This document shows positions 35,315 through 48,948 of a stretch of 64,000 bases of DNA, in pieces (positions within the stretch are counted from its first letter, which is position 1; every line of letters starts with the position of its first letter). Made by a program: the position numbers and the translations under genes. The notes beneath the pieces were generated by a model. That model was not told the origin of the DNA. It saw only the letters and a program-made list of their open reading frames with translations, and made no database searches. The stretch spans positions 157,834 to 221,833 of the forward strand of contig WNNJ02001257.1 of the NCBI GenBank assembly GCA_012934845.2, read 5' to 3'. Origin of the DNA: Pomphorhynchus laevis. Taxonomy: Eukaryota; Acanthocephala; Palaeacanthocephala; Echinorhynchida; Pomphorhynchidae.

Positions 35315-35600
35315 TCATAATAATAGACCCTGAACCATTCAGGGTCTCTACCCCCACCAAGAGTCCAGTCGAGGCGGACTATGGTCGGTAATCTCGAGAT
35401 GATGAGCTTGATAAACCTTAGTCTTTGCTCTGGGGGATGTCCTCTAGAGAAGAAGACTAATCCCGAGATAGCCCAAGTACTCCAGAGGCGCACTTGGGTT
35501 TCCCCCATTCAATGACAGATGCTGGACCCGTTTCAGAGCCCACCTAGCTTTCTTCAGGGTACGTTTAAGTCTATCCAGGTAGCTAAGTTAGCTATCTAGT
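35315..35600. repeat. GC-richer island with terminal hairpin
   Basis: About 280 bp clearly less AT-rich than the flanks, starting with the hairpin GACCCTGAACC / ATTCAGGGTC. One minus frame of 66 codons crosses it, but no family is recognised. It resembles an untranslated part of a dispersed repeat; identity is unresolved. Confidence 0.35.
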
Positions 35601-35969
35601 TAGCTAAGCATTTCAAAAAATAGTTCCTGTTCTATGAAATACATAAAGGCATCATGATTTGTATTTTACAGAATCGCGAGGTGTGAAAAGTTCCCACAGA
35701 AGAGCAGAAACCTTAGTGCATATACAGAGGAAGGAAGTACAGGTTACTTCCTCACCAGTACCTAAGAGGGGATCCTGAAATCCGTCATCGAAATGTGGTT
35801 TTAAGGAACCTCAAATGATGTTCTTCTATTTAACTTATATTTAATAATGATATAATATATGTATATATTATAAACACAGTTTCAACTAACTATCTTATTT
35901 TACTCTGCAATAGATAAAAGATTCCATGATAATGTCAGTTTTGGCACTGTAGAGTATATTTTGCTAATT

Positions 35970-36905
35970 AATTTATGAATTTCTCAAACGATACCATTCC
36001 GTGTGAATTATGTTAACAGTCATTTAAAGCCAGACGCGAAAGAAAAACGATAACAGTATTAAATACCGCTTCATCATCACAATGACTCATCAGGGCCAGA
36101 TCCATACCACTGCTGGATGCAGAGGAGGTCTAGCAGACAGCAAACAACGAATCATGTGTATGATGTACAAGAAAACATCTAGTAACATCATAGTGCTAAA
36201 TCAACACTACGACTTTACCAAATAGGATCATTAGCAAAAGCATTGACAAATGCCAGCGCAGGTATCTTTTATATCGGCTCACTTTTTTAGATTATGAATT
36301 TATCCAAACGATACCATTCCGTGTGAATTATGTTAACAATCATTTAAGCCAGACGCGAAAGAAAAACGATAACAGTATTAAATACTGTTTCGTCATCACA
36401 ATGACTCATCAGTGCCAGATCCATACCACTGCTGGATGCAGAGGAGGACTAGCACACGACAAAAAACGAATCATGTGTATGATGTACAAGAAAACATCTA
36501 GTAACATCATAGTGCTAAATCAACACTACGACTTTACCAAATAGGATCATTAGCAAGAGCACTGACAAATGCCAGCGCAGGTATCTTTTATATCGGCTCA
36601 CTTTTTTAGATTATGAATTTATCCAAACGATACCATTCCGTGTGAATTATGTTAACAATCATTTAAGCCAGACGCGAAAGAACGACGATAACAGTATTAT
36701 ATACCGCTTCGTCATTACAATGACTCATCAGTGCCAGATCCCTCCCACTGCTGGATGCAGAGGAGAACAAGCATACGGCAAACAACGAATCATGTGTATG
36801 ATATACTAGAATACCTCTAGTAATGATCCTATTTGGTGAAGCCGCAGTGCTGGTTTAGCACTCTATGATGTTACTGGAGGTTTTCTTGTACATCATTTAA
36901 AAATC
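35970..36905. repeat. Three tandem copies of a 320-bp hammerhead-bearing repeat
   Basis: Copies begin at about 35974, 36294 and 36613 (ATGAATTT, ATACCATTCCGTGTGA, CCAGACGCGAAAG, CACTGCTGGATGCAGAGGAG). The third ends near 36905 with extra divergence. Each has, on the minus strand, CUGAUGAGUCAU, UGUR loop, AUGAC and GAAAC or a variant, followed by a stem-III hairpin (ACAGUAU/AUACUGU in copy 2). A 62-bp-shifted relative is at 14.22-14.38 kb. Confidence 0.8.
36364..36420 (-). ncRNA. Hammerhead-like motif, ordinary order, best copy of the 320-bp repeat
   Basis: Minus strand: GGCA-CUGAUGA, GUCAU-UGUG-AUGAC (perfect 5-bp stem II), GAAA, ACAGUAU-UUA-AUACUGU (perfect 7-bp stem III), then U at the cleavage position. 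A matching stem I is not found. Copies 1 and 3 at 36040-36105 and 36681-36740 have GAAGC in place of GAAAC. Confidence 0.5.
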
Positions 36906-37440
36906 GTTTAAAAATAAAAAAGCAAAATATTATTATTTATTTATAAATCATCGATAAATTTTTATTTTAATAAAAATTGGCAATTATATAAATTATTCTA
37001 GTATCCAAACAAATATATCATTTAATCTTATAATTTCCGACAACCCTGATAGCATGACGTCATGATTCGTAGTTTAGTCACCACTAAGCAATTATTATAA
37101 AGAATCGATACTCGATAGCGATTCTAATACAATCGTTACTGTCAATTCTTGCTTTATTTTACTTTAGAATCGTTAGTAAAATATCAATTCTGCATATGTT
37201 TTCGACGACGTTTTGCCAGAGTTCGAAATTTTATATTTTCAAAATATTATCCTTACTGAAAATGCATTATTTTTTAAAATGTATCCGTTAGAAAATCAGA
37301 AAGTAAACCGCTTTTATATGCAGAATGATAACCTTCATTAATATAGTAAAAATTAACAAACAATCTTATAACAAATAAAATTATATTATTATAAAATTAA
37401 CAAATAAAATTATATTTTTTTCTAATAAAATATTACAATT
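36906..37440. other. AT-rich spacer
   Basis: No recognisable gene or element. Confidence 0.4.
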
Positions 37441-37480
37441 AAATATTAAATTTGATATTCAAATTTAATTAATCGGAAAG

Positions 37481-37570
37481 ACTAAACAGCATTAAATGAC
37501 TCTATGCTGTTAGGACTTTTTAGTCTCATCAGTAGGAGGCTGCTGCACAACTGGATTACAGTACAAGTAG
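37481..37570 (-). ncRNA. Hammerhead relic, ordinary order
   Basis: Minus strand: CCUCCUA, CUGAUGA, GACU-AAAA-AGUC, then CUAA where GAAA is expected, then ACAGCAU with AUGCUGU and UUAG. Stems II and III are perfect, stem I is UAG/CUA, but the GAAA strand is altered. The family also occurs at 49.73-50.43 kb, just beyond the other side of the satellite. Confidence 0.45.
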
Positions 37571-37994
37571 GGTTAAAAAGCAATATTGTTAGATGCTGGT
37601 GAGGACCTAACATATAACATATAAGGTTATAGGGCTTAAGGTTATATATAACCTTAAGATTACAAAAAAGAAAGAATTAATTCACTCAATCTCGGTAATG
37701 ACCGTCGAGGAGTGACGAAAGTTTGCAGGCTAAAGAATATGCTCGATTCAAACACTTATACAAACATATGGAAAGAATTGCTAATCGCAATCTCGAGCAA
37801 TACCGATTCAAATGAAACTCTTATTACATAGAAAGAATCGATCCACTCAATCTCGGTTTCTTACAGTCAAGCATCCGAAAGTTTGATCCTCTGGTTGTTA
37901 ATGATGGTCTGCATTGCAAATTGTAGGATTTAAGAGCTCACACCACCTACAATTTAAGCTAGATGTCGGAAATGCATTTTCACAATGTCACAGA

Positions 37995-38070
37995 GGCAGC
38001 CGAAACGGCGTGTGATAGTTCATCTTACTGACGATGGCTGCCGGCTATCACATGACCGTCTAGGAGTGAC
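37995..38070 (+). ncRNA. Hammerhead-type ribozyme motif of the satellite (one per unit)
   Basis: GGCAGCC, GAAA, CGG-CG-UGUGAUAG, UUCAUCUUA, CUGACGA (38028-38034), U, GGCUGCC, GG, CUAUCACA-UGA-CCGUC, then UAGGAGUGAC. Stem II is 7 perfect pairs. Stem III has ACGG/CCGU and UGUGAUAG/CUAUCACA around a 2x3 internal loop. Stem I pairs UA with UA and GUGA with UCAU. The core variant CUGACGA is allowed because position 7 is free. Cleavage would follow C38060. The same motif repeats in every unit at the same offset (10 bp after the ATG word), with few changes. Confidence 0.75.
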
Positions 38071-41000
38071 GAAAGTTTGCAGGCTAAAGAATATGCTCGA
38101 TTCAAACACTTATACAAACATATGGAAAGAATTGCTAATCGCAATCTCGAGCAATACCGATTCAAATGAAACTCTTATTACATAGTAAGAATCGATCCAC
38201 TCAATCTCGGTTTCTTACAGTCAAGCATCCGAAAGTTTGATTCTCTGGTTGTTAATGATGGTCTGCATTGCAAATTGTAGGATTTAAGAGCTCACGCCAC
38301 CTACAATTTAAGCTAGATGTCGGAAATGCACTTTCACAATGTCACAGAGGCAGCCGAAACGGCGTGTGATAGTTCATCTTACTGACGATGGCTGCCGGCT
38401 ATCACATGACCGTCTAGGAGTGACGAAAGTTTGCAGGCTAAAGAATATGCTCGATTCAAACACTTATACAAACATATGGAAAGAATTGCTAATCGCAATC
38501 TCGAGCAATACCGATTCAAATGAAACTCTTATTACATAGAACGAATCGATCCACTCAATCTCGGTTTCTTACAGTCAAGCATCCGAAAGTTTGATCCTCT
38601 GGTTGTTAATGATGGTCTGCATTGCAAATTGTAGGATTTAAGAGCTCACGCCACCTACAATTTAAGCTAGATGTCGGAAATGCACTTTCACAATGTCACA
38701 GAGGCAGCCGAAACGGCGTGTGATAGTTCATCTTACTGACGATGGCTGCCGGCTATCACATGACCGTCTAGGAGTGACGAAAGTTTGCAGGCTAAAGAAT
38801 ATGCTCGATTCAAACACTTATACAAACATATGGAAAGAATTGCTAATCGCAATCTCGAGCAATACCGATTCAAATGAAACTCTTATTACATAGAAAGAAT
38901 CGATCCACTCAATCTCGGTTTCTTACAGTCAAGCATCCGAAAGTTTGATCCTCTGGTTGTTAATGATGGTCTGCATTGCAAATTGTAGGATTTAAGAGCT
39001 CACGCCACCTACAATTTAAGCTAGATGTCGGAAATGCACTTTCACAATGTCACAGAGGCAGCCGAAACGGCGTGTGATAGTTCATCTTACTGACGATGGC
39101 TGCCGGCTATCACATGACCGTCTAGGAGTGACGAAAGTTTGCAGGCTAAAGAATATGCTCGATTCAAACACTTATACAAACATATGGAAAGAATTGCTAA
39201 TCGCAATCTCGAGCAATACCGATTCAAATGAAACTCTTATTACATAGTAAGAATCGATCCACTCAATCTCGGTTTCTTACAGTCAAGCATCCGAAAGTTT
39301 GATCCTCTGGTTGTTAATGATGGTCTGCATTGCAAATTGTAGGATTTAAGAGCTCACGCCACCTACAATTTAAGCTAGATGTCGGAAATGCACTTTCACA
39401 ATGTCACAGAGGCAGCCGAAACGGCGTGTGATAGTTCATCTTACTGACGATGGCTGCCGGCTATCACATGACCGTCTAGGAGTGACGAAAGTTTGCAGGC
39501 TAAAGAATATGCTCGATTCAAACACTTATACAAACATATGGAAAGAATTGCTAATCGCAATCTCGAGCAATACCGATTCAAATGAAACTCTTATTACATA
39601 GTAAGAATCGATCCACTCAATCTCGGTTTCTTACAGTCAAGCATCCGAAAGTTTGATCCTCTGGTTGTTAATGATGGTCTGCATTGCAAATTGTAGGATT
39701 TAAGAGCTCACGCCACCTACAATTTAAGCTAGATGTCGGAAATGCACTTTCACAATGTCACAGAGGCAGCCGAAACGGCGTGTGATAGTTCATCTTACTG
39801 ACGATGGCTGCCGGCTATCACATGACCGTCTAGGAGTGACGAAAGTTTGCAGGCTAAAGAATATGCTCGATTCAAACACTTATACAAACATATGGAAAGA
39901 ATTGCTAATCGCAATCTCGAGCAATACCGATTCAAATAAACTCTTATTACATAGTAAGAATCGATCCACTCAATCTCGGTTTCTTACAGTCAAGCATCCG
40001 AAAGTTTGATCCTCTGGTTGTTAATGATGGTCTGCATTGCAAATTGTAGGATTTAAGAGCTCACGCCACCTACAATTTAAGCTAGATGTCGGAAATGCAT
40101 TTTCACAATGTCACAGAGGCAGCCGAAACGGCGTGTGATAGTTCATCTTACTGACGATGGCTGCCGGCTATCACATGACCGTCTAGGAGTGACGAAAGTT
40201 TGCAGGCTAAAGAATATGCTCGATTCAAACACTTATACAAACATATGGAAAGAATTGCTAATCGCAATCTCGAGCAATACCGATTCAAATAAACTCTTAT
40301 TACATAGTAAGAATCGATCCACTCAATCTCGGTTTCTTACAGTCAAGCATCCGAAAGTTTGATCCTCTGGTTGTTAATGATGGTCTGCATTGCAAATTGT
40401 AGGATTTAAGAGCTCACGCCACCTACAATTTAAGCTAGATGTCGGAAATGCACTTTCACAATGTCACAGAGGCAGCCGAAACGGCGTGTGATAGTTCATC
40501 TTACTGACGATGGCTGCCGGCTATCACATGACCGTCTAGGAGTGACGAAAGTTTGCAGGCTAAAGAATATGCTCGATTCAAACACTTATACAAACATATG
40601 GAAAGAATTGCTAATCGCAATCTCGAGCAATACCGATTCAAATGAAACTCTTATTACATAGTAAGAATCGATCCACTCAATCTCGGTTTCTTACAGTCAA
40701 GCATCCGAAAGTTTGATCCTCTGGTTGTTAATGATGGTCTGCATTGCAAATTGTAGGATTTAAGAGCTCACGCCACCTACAATTTAAGCTAGATGTCGGA
40801 AATGCACTTTCACAATGTCACAGAGGCAGCCGAAACGGCGTGTGATAGTTCATCTTACTGACGATGGCTGCCGGCTATCACATGACCGTCTAGGAGTGAC
40901 GAAAGTTTGCAGGCTAAAGAATATGCTCGATTCAAACACTTATACAAACATATGGAAAGAATTGCTAATCGCAATCTCGAGCAATACCGATTCAAATAAA

Positions 41001-44000
41001 CTCTTATTGCATAGTAAGAATCGATCCACTCAATCTCGGTTTCTTACAGTCAAGCATCCGAAAGTTTGATTCTCTGGTTGTTAATGATGATCTGCATTGC
41101 AAATTGTAGGATATAAGAGCTCACGCCACCTACAATTTAAGCTAGATGTCGGAAATGCACTTTCACAATGTCACAGAGGCAGCCGAAACGGCGTGTGATA
41201 GTTCATCTTACAGACGATGGCTGCCGGCTATCACATGAACGTCTAGGAGTGACGAAAGTTTGCAGGCTAAAGAATATGCTCGATTTAAACACTTATACAA
41301 ACATATGGAAAGAATTGCTAATCGCAATCTCGAGCAATACCGATTCAAATGAAACTCTTATTACATAGTAAGAATCGATCCACTCAATCTCGCTTTCTTA
41401 CAGTCAAGCATCCGAAAGTTTGATTCTCTGGTTGTTAATGATGATCTGCATTGCAAATTGTAGGATATAAGAGCTCACGCTACCTACAATTTAAGCTAGA
41501 TGTCGGAAATGCATTTTCACAATGTCACAGAGGCAGCCGAAACGGCGTGTGATAGTTCATCTTACTGACGATGGCTGCCGGCTATCACATGACCGTCTAG
41601 GAGTGACGAAAGTTTGCAGGCTAAAGAATATGCTCGATTCAAACACTTATACAAACATATGGAAAGAATTGCTAATCGCAATCTCGAGCAATACTGATTC
41701 AAATGAAACTCTTATTACATAGTAAGAATCGATCCACTCAATCTCGGTTTCTTACAGTCAAGCATCCGAAAGTTTGATTCTCTGGTTGTTAATGATGATC
41801 TGCATTGCAAATTGTAGGATATAAGAGCTCACGCCACCTACAATTTAAGCTAGATGTCGGAAATGCACTTTCACAATGTCACAGAGGCAGCCGAAACGGC
41901 GTGTGATAGTTCATCTTACAGACGATGGCTGCCGGCTATCACATGACCGTCTAGGAGTGACGAAAGTTTGCAGGCTAAAGAATATGCTCGATTCAAACAC
42001 TTATACAAACATATGGAAAGAATTGCTAATCGCAATCTCAAGCAATACCGATTCAAATGAAACTCTTATTACATAGTAAGAATCGATCCACTCAATCTCG
42101 GTTTCTTACAGTCAAGCATCCGAAAGTTTGATCCTCTGGTTGTTAATGATGGTCTGCATTGCAAATTGTAGGATTTAAGAGCTCACGCCACCTACAATTT
42201 AAGCTAGATGTCGGAAATGCATTTTCACAATGTCACAGAGGCAGCCGAAACGGCGTGTGATAGTTCATCTTACTGACGATGGCTGCCGGCTATCACATGA
42301 CCGTCTAGGAGTGACGAAATTTGCAGGCTAAAGTATATGCTCGATTTAAACACTTATACAAACATATGGAAAGAATTGCTAATCGCAATCTCGAGCAATA
42401 CCGATTCAAATAAACTCTTATTACGTAGTAAGAATCGATCCACTCAATCTCGGTTTCTTACAGTCAAGCATCCGAAAGTTTGATCCTCTGGTTGTTAATG
42501 ATGGTCTGCATTGCAAATTGTAGGATTTAAGAGCTCACGCCACCTACAATTTAAGCTAGATGTCGGAAATGCACTTTCACAATGTCACAGAGGCAGCCGA
42601 AACGGCGTGTGATAGTTCATCTTACTGACGATGGCTGCCGGCTATCACATGACCGTCTAGGAGTGACGAAAGTTTGCAGGCTAAAGAATATGCTCGATTC
42701 AAACACTTATACAAACATATGGAAAGAATTGCTAATCGCAATCTCGAGCAATACCGATTCAAATGAAACTCTTATTACATAGTAAGAATCGATCCACTCA
42801 ATCTCGGTTTCTTACAGTCAAGCATCCGAAAGTTTGATCCTCTGGTTGTTAATGATGGTCTGCATTGCAAATTGTAGGATTTAAGAGCTCACGCCACCTA
42901 CAATTTAAGCTAGATGTCGGAAATGCACTTTCACAATGTCACAGAGGCAGCCGAAACGGCGTGTGATAGTTCATCTTACTGACGATGGCTGCCGGCTATC
43001 ACATGACCGTCTAGGAGTGACGAAATTTGCAGGCTAAAGTATATGCTCGATTTAAACACTTATACAAACATATGGAAAGAATTGCTAATCGCAATCTCGA
43101 GCAATACCGATTCAAATAAACTCTTATTACGTAGTAAGAATCGATCCACTCAATCTCGGTTTCTTACAGTCAAGCATCCGAAAGTTTGATCCTCTGGTTG
43201 TTAATGATGGTCTGCATTGCAAATTGTAGGATATAAGAGCTCACGCCACCTACAATTTAAGCTAGATGTCGGAAATGCACTTTCACAATGTCACAGAGGC
43301 AGCCGAAACGGCGTGTGATAGTTCATCTTACTGACGATGGCTGCCGGCTATCACATGACCGTCTAGGAGTGACGAAAGTTTGCAGGCTAAAGAATATGCT
43401 CGATTCAAACACTTATACAAACATATGGAAAGAATTGCTAATCGCAATCTCGAGCAATACCGATTCAAATAAACTCTTATTACATAGTAAGAATCGATCC
43501 ACTCAATCTCGGTTTCTTACAGTCAAGCATCCGAAAGTTTGATCCTCTGGTTGTTAATGATGGTCTGCATTGCAAATTGTAGGATTTAAGAGCTCACGCC
43601 ACCTACAATTTAAGCTAGATGTCGGAAATGCACTTTCACAATGTCACAGAGGCAGCCGAAACGGCGTGTGATAGTTCATCTTACTGACGATGGCTGCCGG
43701 CTATCACATGACCGTCTAGGAGTGACGAAAGTTTGCAGGCTAAAGAATATGCTCGATTCAAACACTTATACAAACATATGGAAAGAATTGCTAATCGCAA
43801 TCTCGAGCAATACCGATTCAAATGAAACTCTTATTACATAGAAAGAATCGATCCACTCAATCTCGGTTTCTTACAGTCAAGCATCCGAAAGTTTGATCCT
43901 CTGGTTGTTAATGATGGTCTGCATTGCAAATTGTAGGATTTAAGAGCTCACGCCACCTACAATTTAAGCTAGATGTCAGAAATGCACTTTCACAATGTCA

Positions 44001-47000
44001 CAGAGGCAGCCGAAACGGCGTGTGATAGTTCATCTTACTGACGATGGCTGCCGGCTATCACATGACCGTCTAGGAGTGACGAAAGTTTGCAGGCTAAAGA
44101 ATATGCTCGATTCAAACACTTATACAAACATATGGAAAGAATTGCTAATCGCAATCTCGAGCAATACCGATTCAAATAAACTCTTATTACATAGTAAGAA
44201 TCGATCCACTCAATCTCGGTTTCTTACAGTCAAGCATCCGAAAGTTTGATCCTCTGGTTGTTAATGATGGTCTGCATTGCAAATTGTAGGATTTAAGAGC
44301 TCACGCCACCTACAATTTAAGCTAGATGTCGGAAATGCACTTTCACAATGTCACAGAGGCAGCCGAAACGGCGTGTGATAGTTCATCTTACTGACGATGG
44401 CTGCCGGCTATCACATGACCGTCTAGGAGTGACGAAAGTTTGCAGGCTAAAGAATATGCTCGATTCAAACACTTATACAAACATATGGAAAGAATTGCTA
44501 ATCGCAATCTCGAGCAATACCGATTCAAATAAACTCTTATTACATAGTAAGAATCGATCCACTCAATCTCGGTTTCTTACAGTCAAGCATCCGAAAGTTT
44601 GATCCTCTGGTTGTTAATGATGGTCTGCATTGCAAATTGTAGGATTTAAGAGCTCACGCCACCTACAATTTAAGCTAGATGTCGGAAATGCATTTTCACA
44701 ATGTCACAGAGGCAGCCGAAACGGCGTGTGATAGTTCATCTTACTGACGATGGCTGCCGGCTATCACATGACCGTCTAGGAGTGACGAAAGTTTGCAGGC
44801 TAAAGAATATGCTCGATTCAAACACTTATACAAACATATGGAAAGAATTGCTAATCGCAATCTCGAGCAATACCGATTCAAATGAAACTCTTATTACATA
44901 GTAAGAATCGATCCACTCAATCTCGGTTTCTTACAGTCAAGCATCCGAAAGTTTGATCCTCTGGTTGTTAATGATGGTCTGCATTGCAAATTGTAGGATA
45001 TAAGAGCTCACGCCACCTACAATTTAAGCTAGATGTCGGAAATGCACTTTCACAATGTCACAGAGGCAGCCGAAACGGCGTGTGATAGTTCATCTTACAG
45101 ACGATGGCTGCCGGCTATCACATGACCGTCTAGGAGTGACGAAAGTTTGCAGGCTAAAGAATATGCTCGATTCAAACACTTATACAAACATATGGAAAGA
45201 ATTGCTAATCGCAATCTCGAGCAATACCGATTCAAATAAACTCTTATTACATAGTAAGAATCGATCCACTCAATCTCGGTTTCTTACAGTCAAGCATCCG
45301 AAAGTTTGATCCTCTGGTTGTTAATGATGGTCTGCATTGCAAATTGTAGGATTTAAGAGCTCACGCCACCTACAATTTCAGCTAGATGTCGGAAATGCAT
45401 TTTCACAATGTCACAGAGGCAGCCGAAACGGCGTGTGATAGTTCATCTTACTGACGATGGCTGCCGGCTATCACATGACCGTCTAGGAGTGACGAAAGTT
45501 TGCAGGCTAAAGAATATGCTCGATTCAAACACTTATACAAACATATGGAAAGAATTGCTAATCGCAATCTCGAGCAATACCGATTCAAATAAACTCTTAT
45601 TACATAGTAAGAATCGATCCACTCAATCTCGGTTTCTTACAGTCAAGCATCCGAAAGTTTGATCCTCTGGTTGTTAATGATGGTCTGCATTGCAAATTGT
45701 AGGATTTAAGAGCTCACGCCACCTACAATTTAAGCTAGATGTCGGAAATGCACTTTCACAATGTCACAGAGGCAGCCGAAACGGCGTGTGATAGTTCATC
45801 TTACTGACGATGGCTGCCGGCTATCACATAACCGTCTAGGAGTGACGAAAGTTTGCAGGCTAAAGAATATGCTCGATTCAAACACTTATACAAACATATG
45901 GAAAGAATTGCTAATCGCAATCTCAAGCAATACCGATTCAAATGAAACTCTTATTACATAGTAAGAATCGATCCACTCAATCTCGGTTTCTTACAGTCAA
46001 GCATCCGAAAGTTTGATCCTCTGGTTGTTAATGATGATCTGCATTGCAAATTGTAGGATTTAAGAGCCCACGCCACTTACAATTTCAGCTATATGTCGGA
46101 AATGCACTTTCACAATGTCACAGAGGCAGCCGAAACGGCGTGTGATAGTTCATCTTACTGACGATGGCTGCCGGCTATCACATGACCGTCTAGGAGTGAC
46201 GAAAGTTTGCAGGCTAAAGAATATGCTCGATCCAAACACTTATACAAACATATGGAAAGAATTGCTAATCGCAATCTCGAGCAATACCGATTCAAATAAA
46301 CTCTTATTACATAGTAAGAATCGATCCACTCAATCTCGGTTTCTTACAGTCAAGCATCCGAAAGTTTGATCCTCTGGTTGTTAATGATGGTCTGCATTGC
46401 AAATTGTAGGATTTAAGTGCTCACGCCACCTACAATTTAAGCTAGATGTCGGAAATGCACTTTCACAATGTCACAGAGGCAGCCGAACGGCGTGTGATAG
46501 TTCATCTTACTGACGATGGCTGCCGGCTATCACATGACCGTCTAGGAGTGACGAAATTTGCAGGCTAAAGAATATGCTCGATTTAAACACTTATACAAAC
46601 ATATGGAAAGAATTGCTAATAGCAATCTCGAGCAATACCGATTCAAATAAAACTCTTATTACATAGAACGAATCGATCCACTCAATCTCGGTTTCTTACA
46701 GTCAAGCATCCGAAAGTTTGATCCTCTGGTTGTTAATGATGGTCTGCATTGCAAATTGTAGGATTTAAGAGCTCACGCCACCTACAATTTAAGCTAGATG
46801 TCAGAAATGCACTTTCACAATGTCACAGAGGCAGCCGAAACGGCGTGTGATAGTTCATCTTACTGACGATGGTTGCCGGTTATCACATGACCGTCTAGGG
46901 GTGACGAAAATTTGCAGGCTAAAGAATATGCTCGATTCAAACACTTATACAAACATATGGAAAGAATTGCTAATCGCAATCTCGAGCAATACCGATTCAA

Positions 47001-48768
47001 ATGAAACTCTTATTAAATAGTAAGAATCGATCCACTCAATCTCGGTTTCTTACAGTCAAGCATCCGAAAGTTTGATCCTCTGGTTGTTAATGATGGTCTG
47101 CATTGCAAATTTTAAGATTTAAGAGCTCACGCCACCTACAATTTCAGCTAGATGTCGGAAATGCATTTTCACAATGTCACAGAGGCAGCCAAAACGGCGT
47201 GTGATAGTTCATCTTACTGACGATGGCTGCCGGCTATCACATGACCGTCTTGGAGTGACGAAAGTTTGCAGGCTAAAGAATATGCTCGATTCAAACACTT
47301 ATACAAACATATGGAAAGAATTGCTAATCGCAATCTCGAGCAATACCGATTCAAATGAAACTCTTATTACATAGAACGAATCGATCCACTCAATCTCGGT
47401 TTCTTACAGTCAAGCATCCGAAAGTTTGATTCTCTGGTTGTTAATGATGGTCTGCATTGCAAATTGTAGGATTTAAGAGCTCACGCCACCTACAATTAAA
47501 GCTAGATGTCGGAAATGCACTTTCACAATGTCACAGAGGCAGCCGAAACGGCGTGTGATAGTTCATCTTACTGACGATGGCTGCCGGCTATCACATGACC
47601 GTCTTGGAGTGACGAAAGTTTGCAGGCTAAAGAATATGCTCGATTCAAACACTTATACAAACATATGGAAAGAATTGCTAATAGCAATCTCGAGCAATAC
47701 TGATTCAAATAAAACTCTTATTACATAGAACGAATCGATCCACTCAATCTCGGTTTCTTACAGTCAAGCATCCGAAAGTTTGATCCTCTGGTTGTTAATG
47801 ATGGTCGGCATTGCAAATTGTAGGATTTAAGAGCTCACGCCACCTACAATTTAAGCTAGATGTCGGAAATGCACTTTCACAATGTCACAGAGGCAGCCGA
47901 AACGGCGTGTGATAGTTCATCTTACTGACGATGGTTGCCGGCTATCACATGACCGTCTAGGGGTGACGAAAGTTTGCAGGCTAAAGAATATGCTCGATTC
48001 AAACACTTATACAAACATATGGAAAGAATTGCTAATAGCAATCTCGATCAATACCGATTCAAATAAAACTCTTATTACATAGAACGAATCGATCCACTCA
48101 ATCTCGGTTTCTTACAGTCAAGCATCCGAAAGTTTGATTCTATGGTTTTTAATGATGGTCTGCATTGCAAATTGTAGGATTTAAGAGCTCACGCCACCTA
48201 CAATTTAAGCTAGATGTCGGAAATGCACTTTCACAATGTCACAGAGGCAGCCGAAACGGCGTGTGATAGTTCATCTTACTGACGATGGCTGCCGGCTATC
48301 ACATGACCGTCTAGGAGTGACGAAAGTTTGCAGGCTAAAGAATATGCTCGATTCAAACACTTATTCAAACATATGGAAAGAATTGCTAATCGCAATCTCG
48401 AGCAATACCGATTCAAATGAAACTCTTATTACATAGAAAGAATCGATCCACTCAATCTCGGTTTCTTACAGTCAAGCATCCGAAAGTTTGATTCTCTGGT
48501 TGTTAATGATGGTCTGCATTGCAAATTGTAGGATTTAAGAGCTCACGCCACCTACAATTTAAGCTAGATGTCGGAAATGCACTTTCACAATGTCACAGAG
48601 GCAGCCGAAACGGCGTGTGATAGTTCATCTTACTGACGATGGCTGCCGGCTATCACATGACCGTCTAGGAGTGACGAAGTTTGCGGACTAAAGAATATGC
48701 TCGATTCAAACACTTATACAAACATATGGAAAGAATTGCTAATCGCAATCTCGAACAATACCGATTCA

Positions 48769-48948
48769 AATGAAACTCTTATTATATATATTCTTGAACT
48801 AACTATATACTCTTTTCTGCTCAGTGTATTTTTTCTGTTATTTTGTTCATTGAACTTATCGATGTGTAGCTGTTTTTCATAAAGTGGTATATAAGTGCAC
48901 AAAACTTGACAGCTACTGATAAAAAAATTTTGAATGAAACTCTTATTA
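48769..48948. mobile_element. 148-bp insertion in a satellite unit with 16-bp direct repeats
   Basis: Satellite sequence is interrupted at 48785-48932. The 16-bp word AATGAAACTCTTATTA flanks the insert on both sides (48769-48784 and 48933-48948) and occurs once in uninterrupted units. Such a duplication fits target-primed retroposition. The insert is AT-rich, ends GATAAAAAAATTTTG and shows no known family. Confidence 0.6.

Noticed and set aside
37985-38185. 66-codon frame (MSQRQPKRRV...) repeated in most satellite units as a protein gene
   Set aside because: It overlaps the ribozyme, changes its end with a one-base length variant (66 or 84 codons), and is lost in several units. Its conservation follows from the near-identity of the units rather than from selection on codons.
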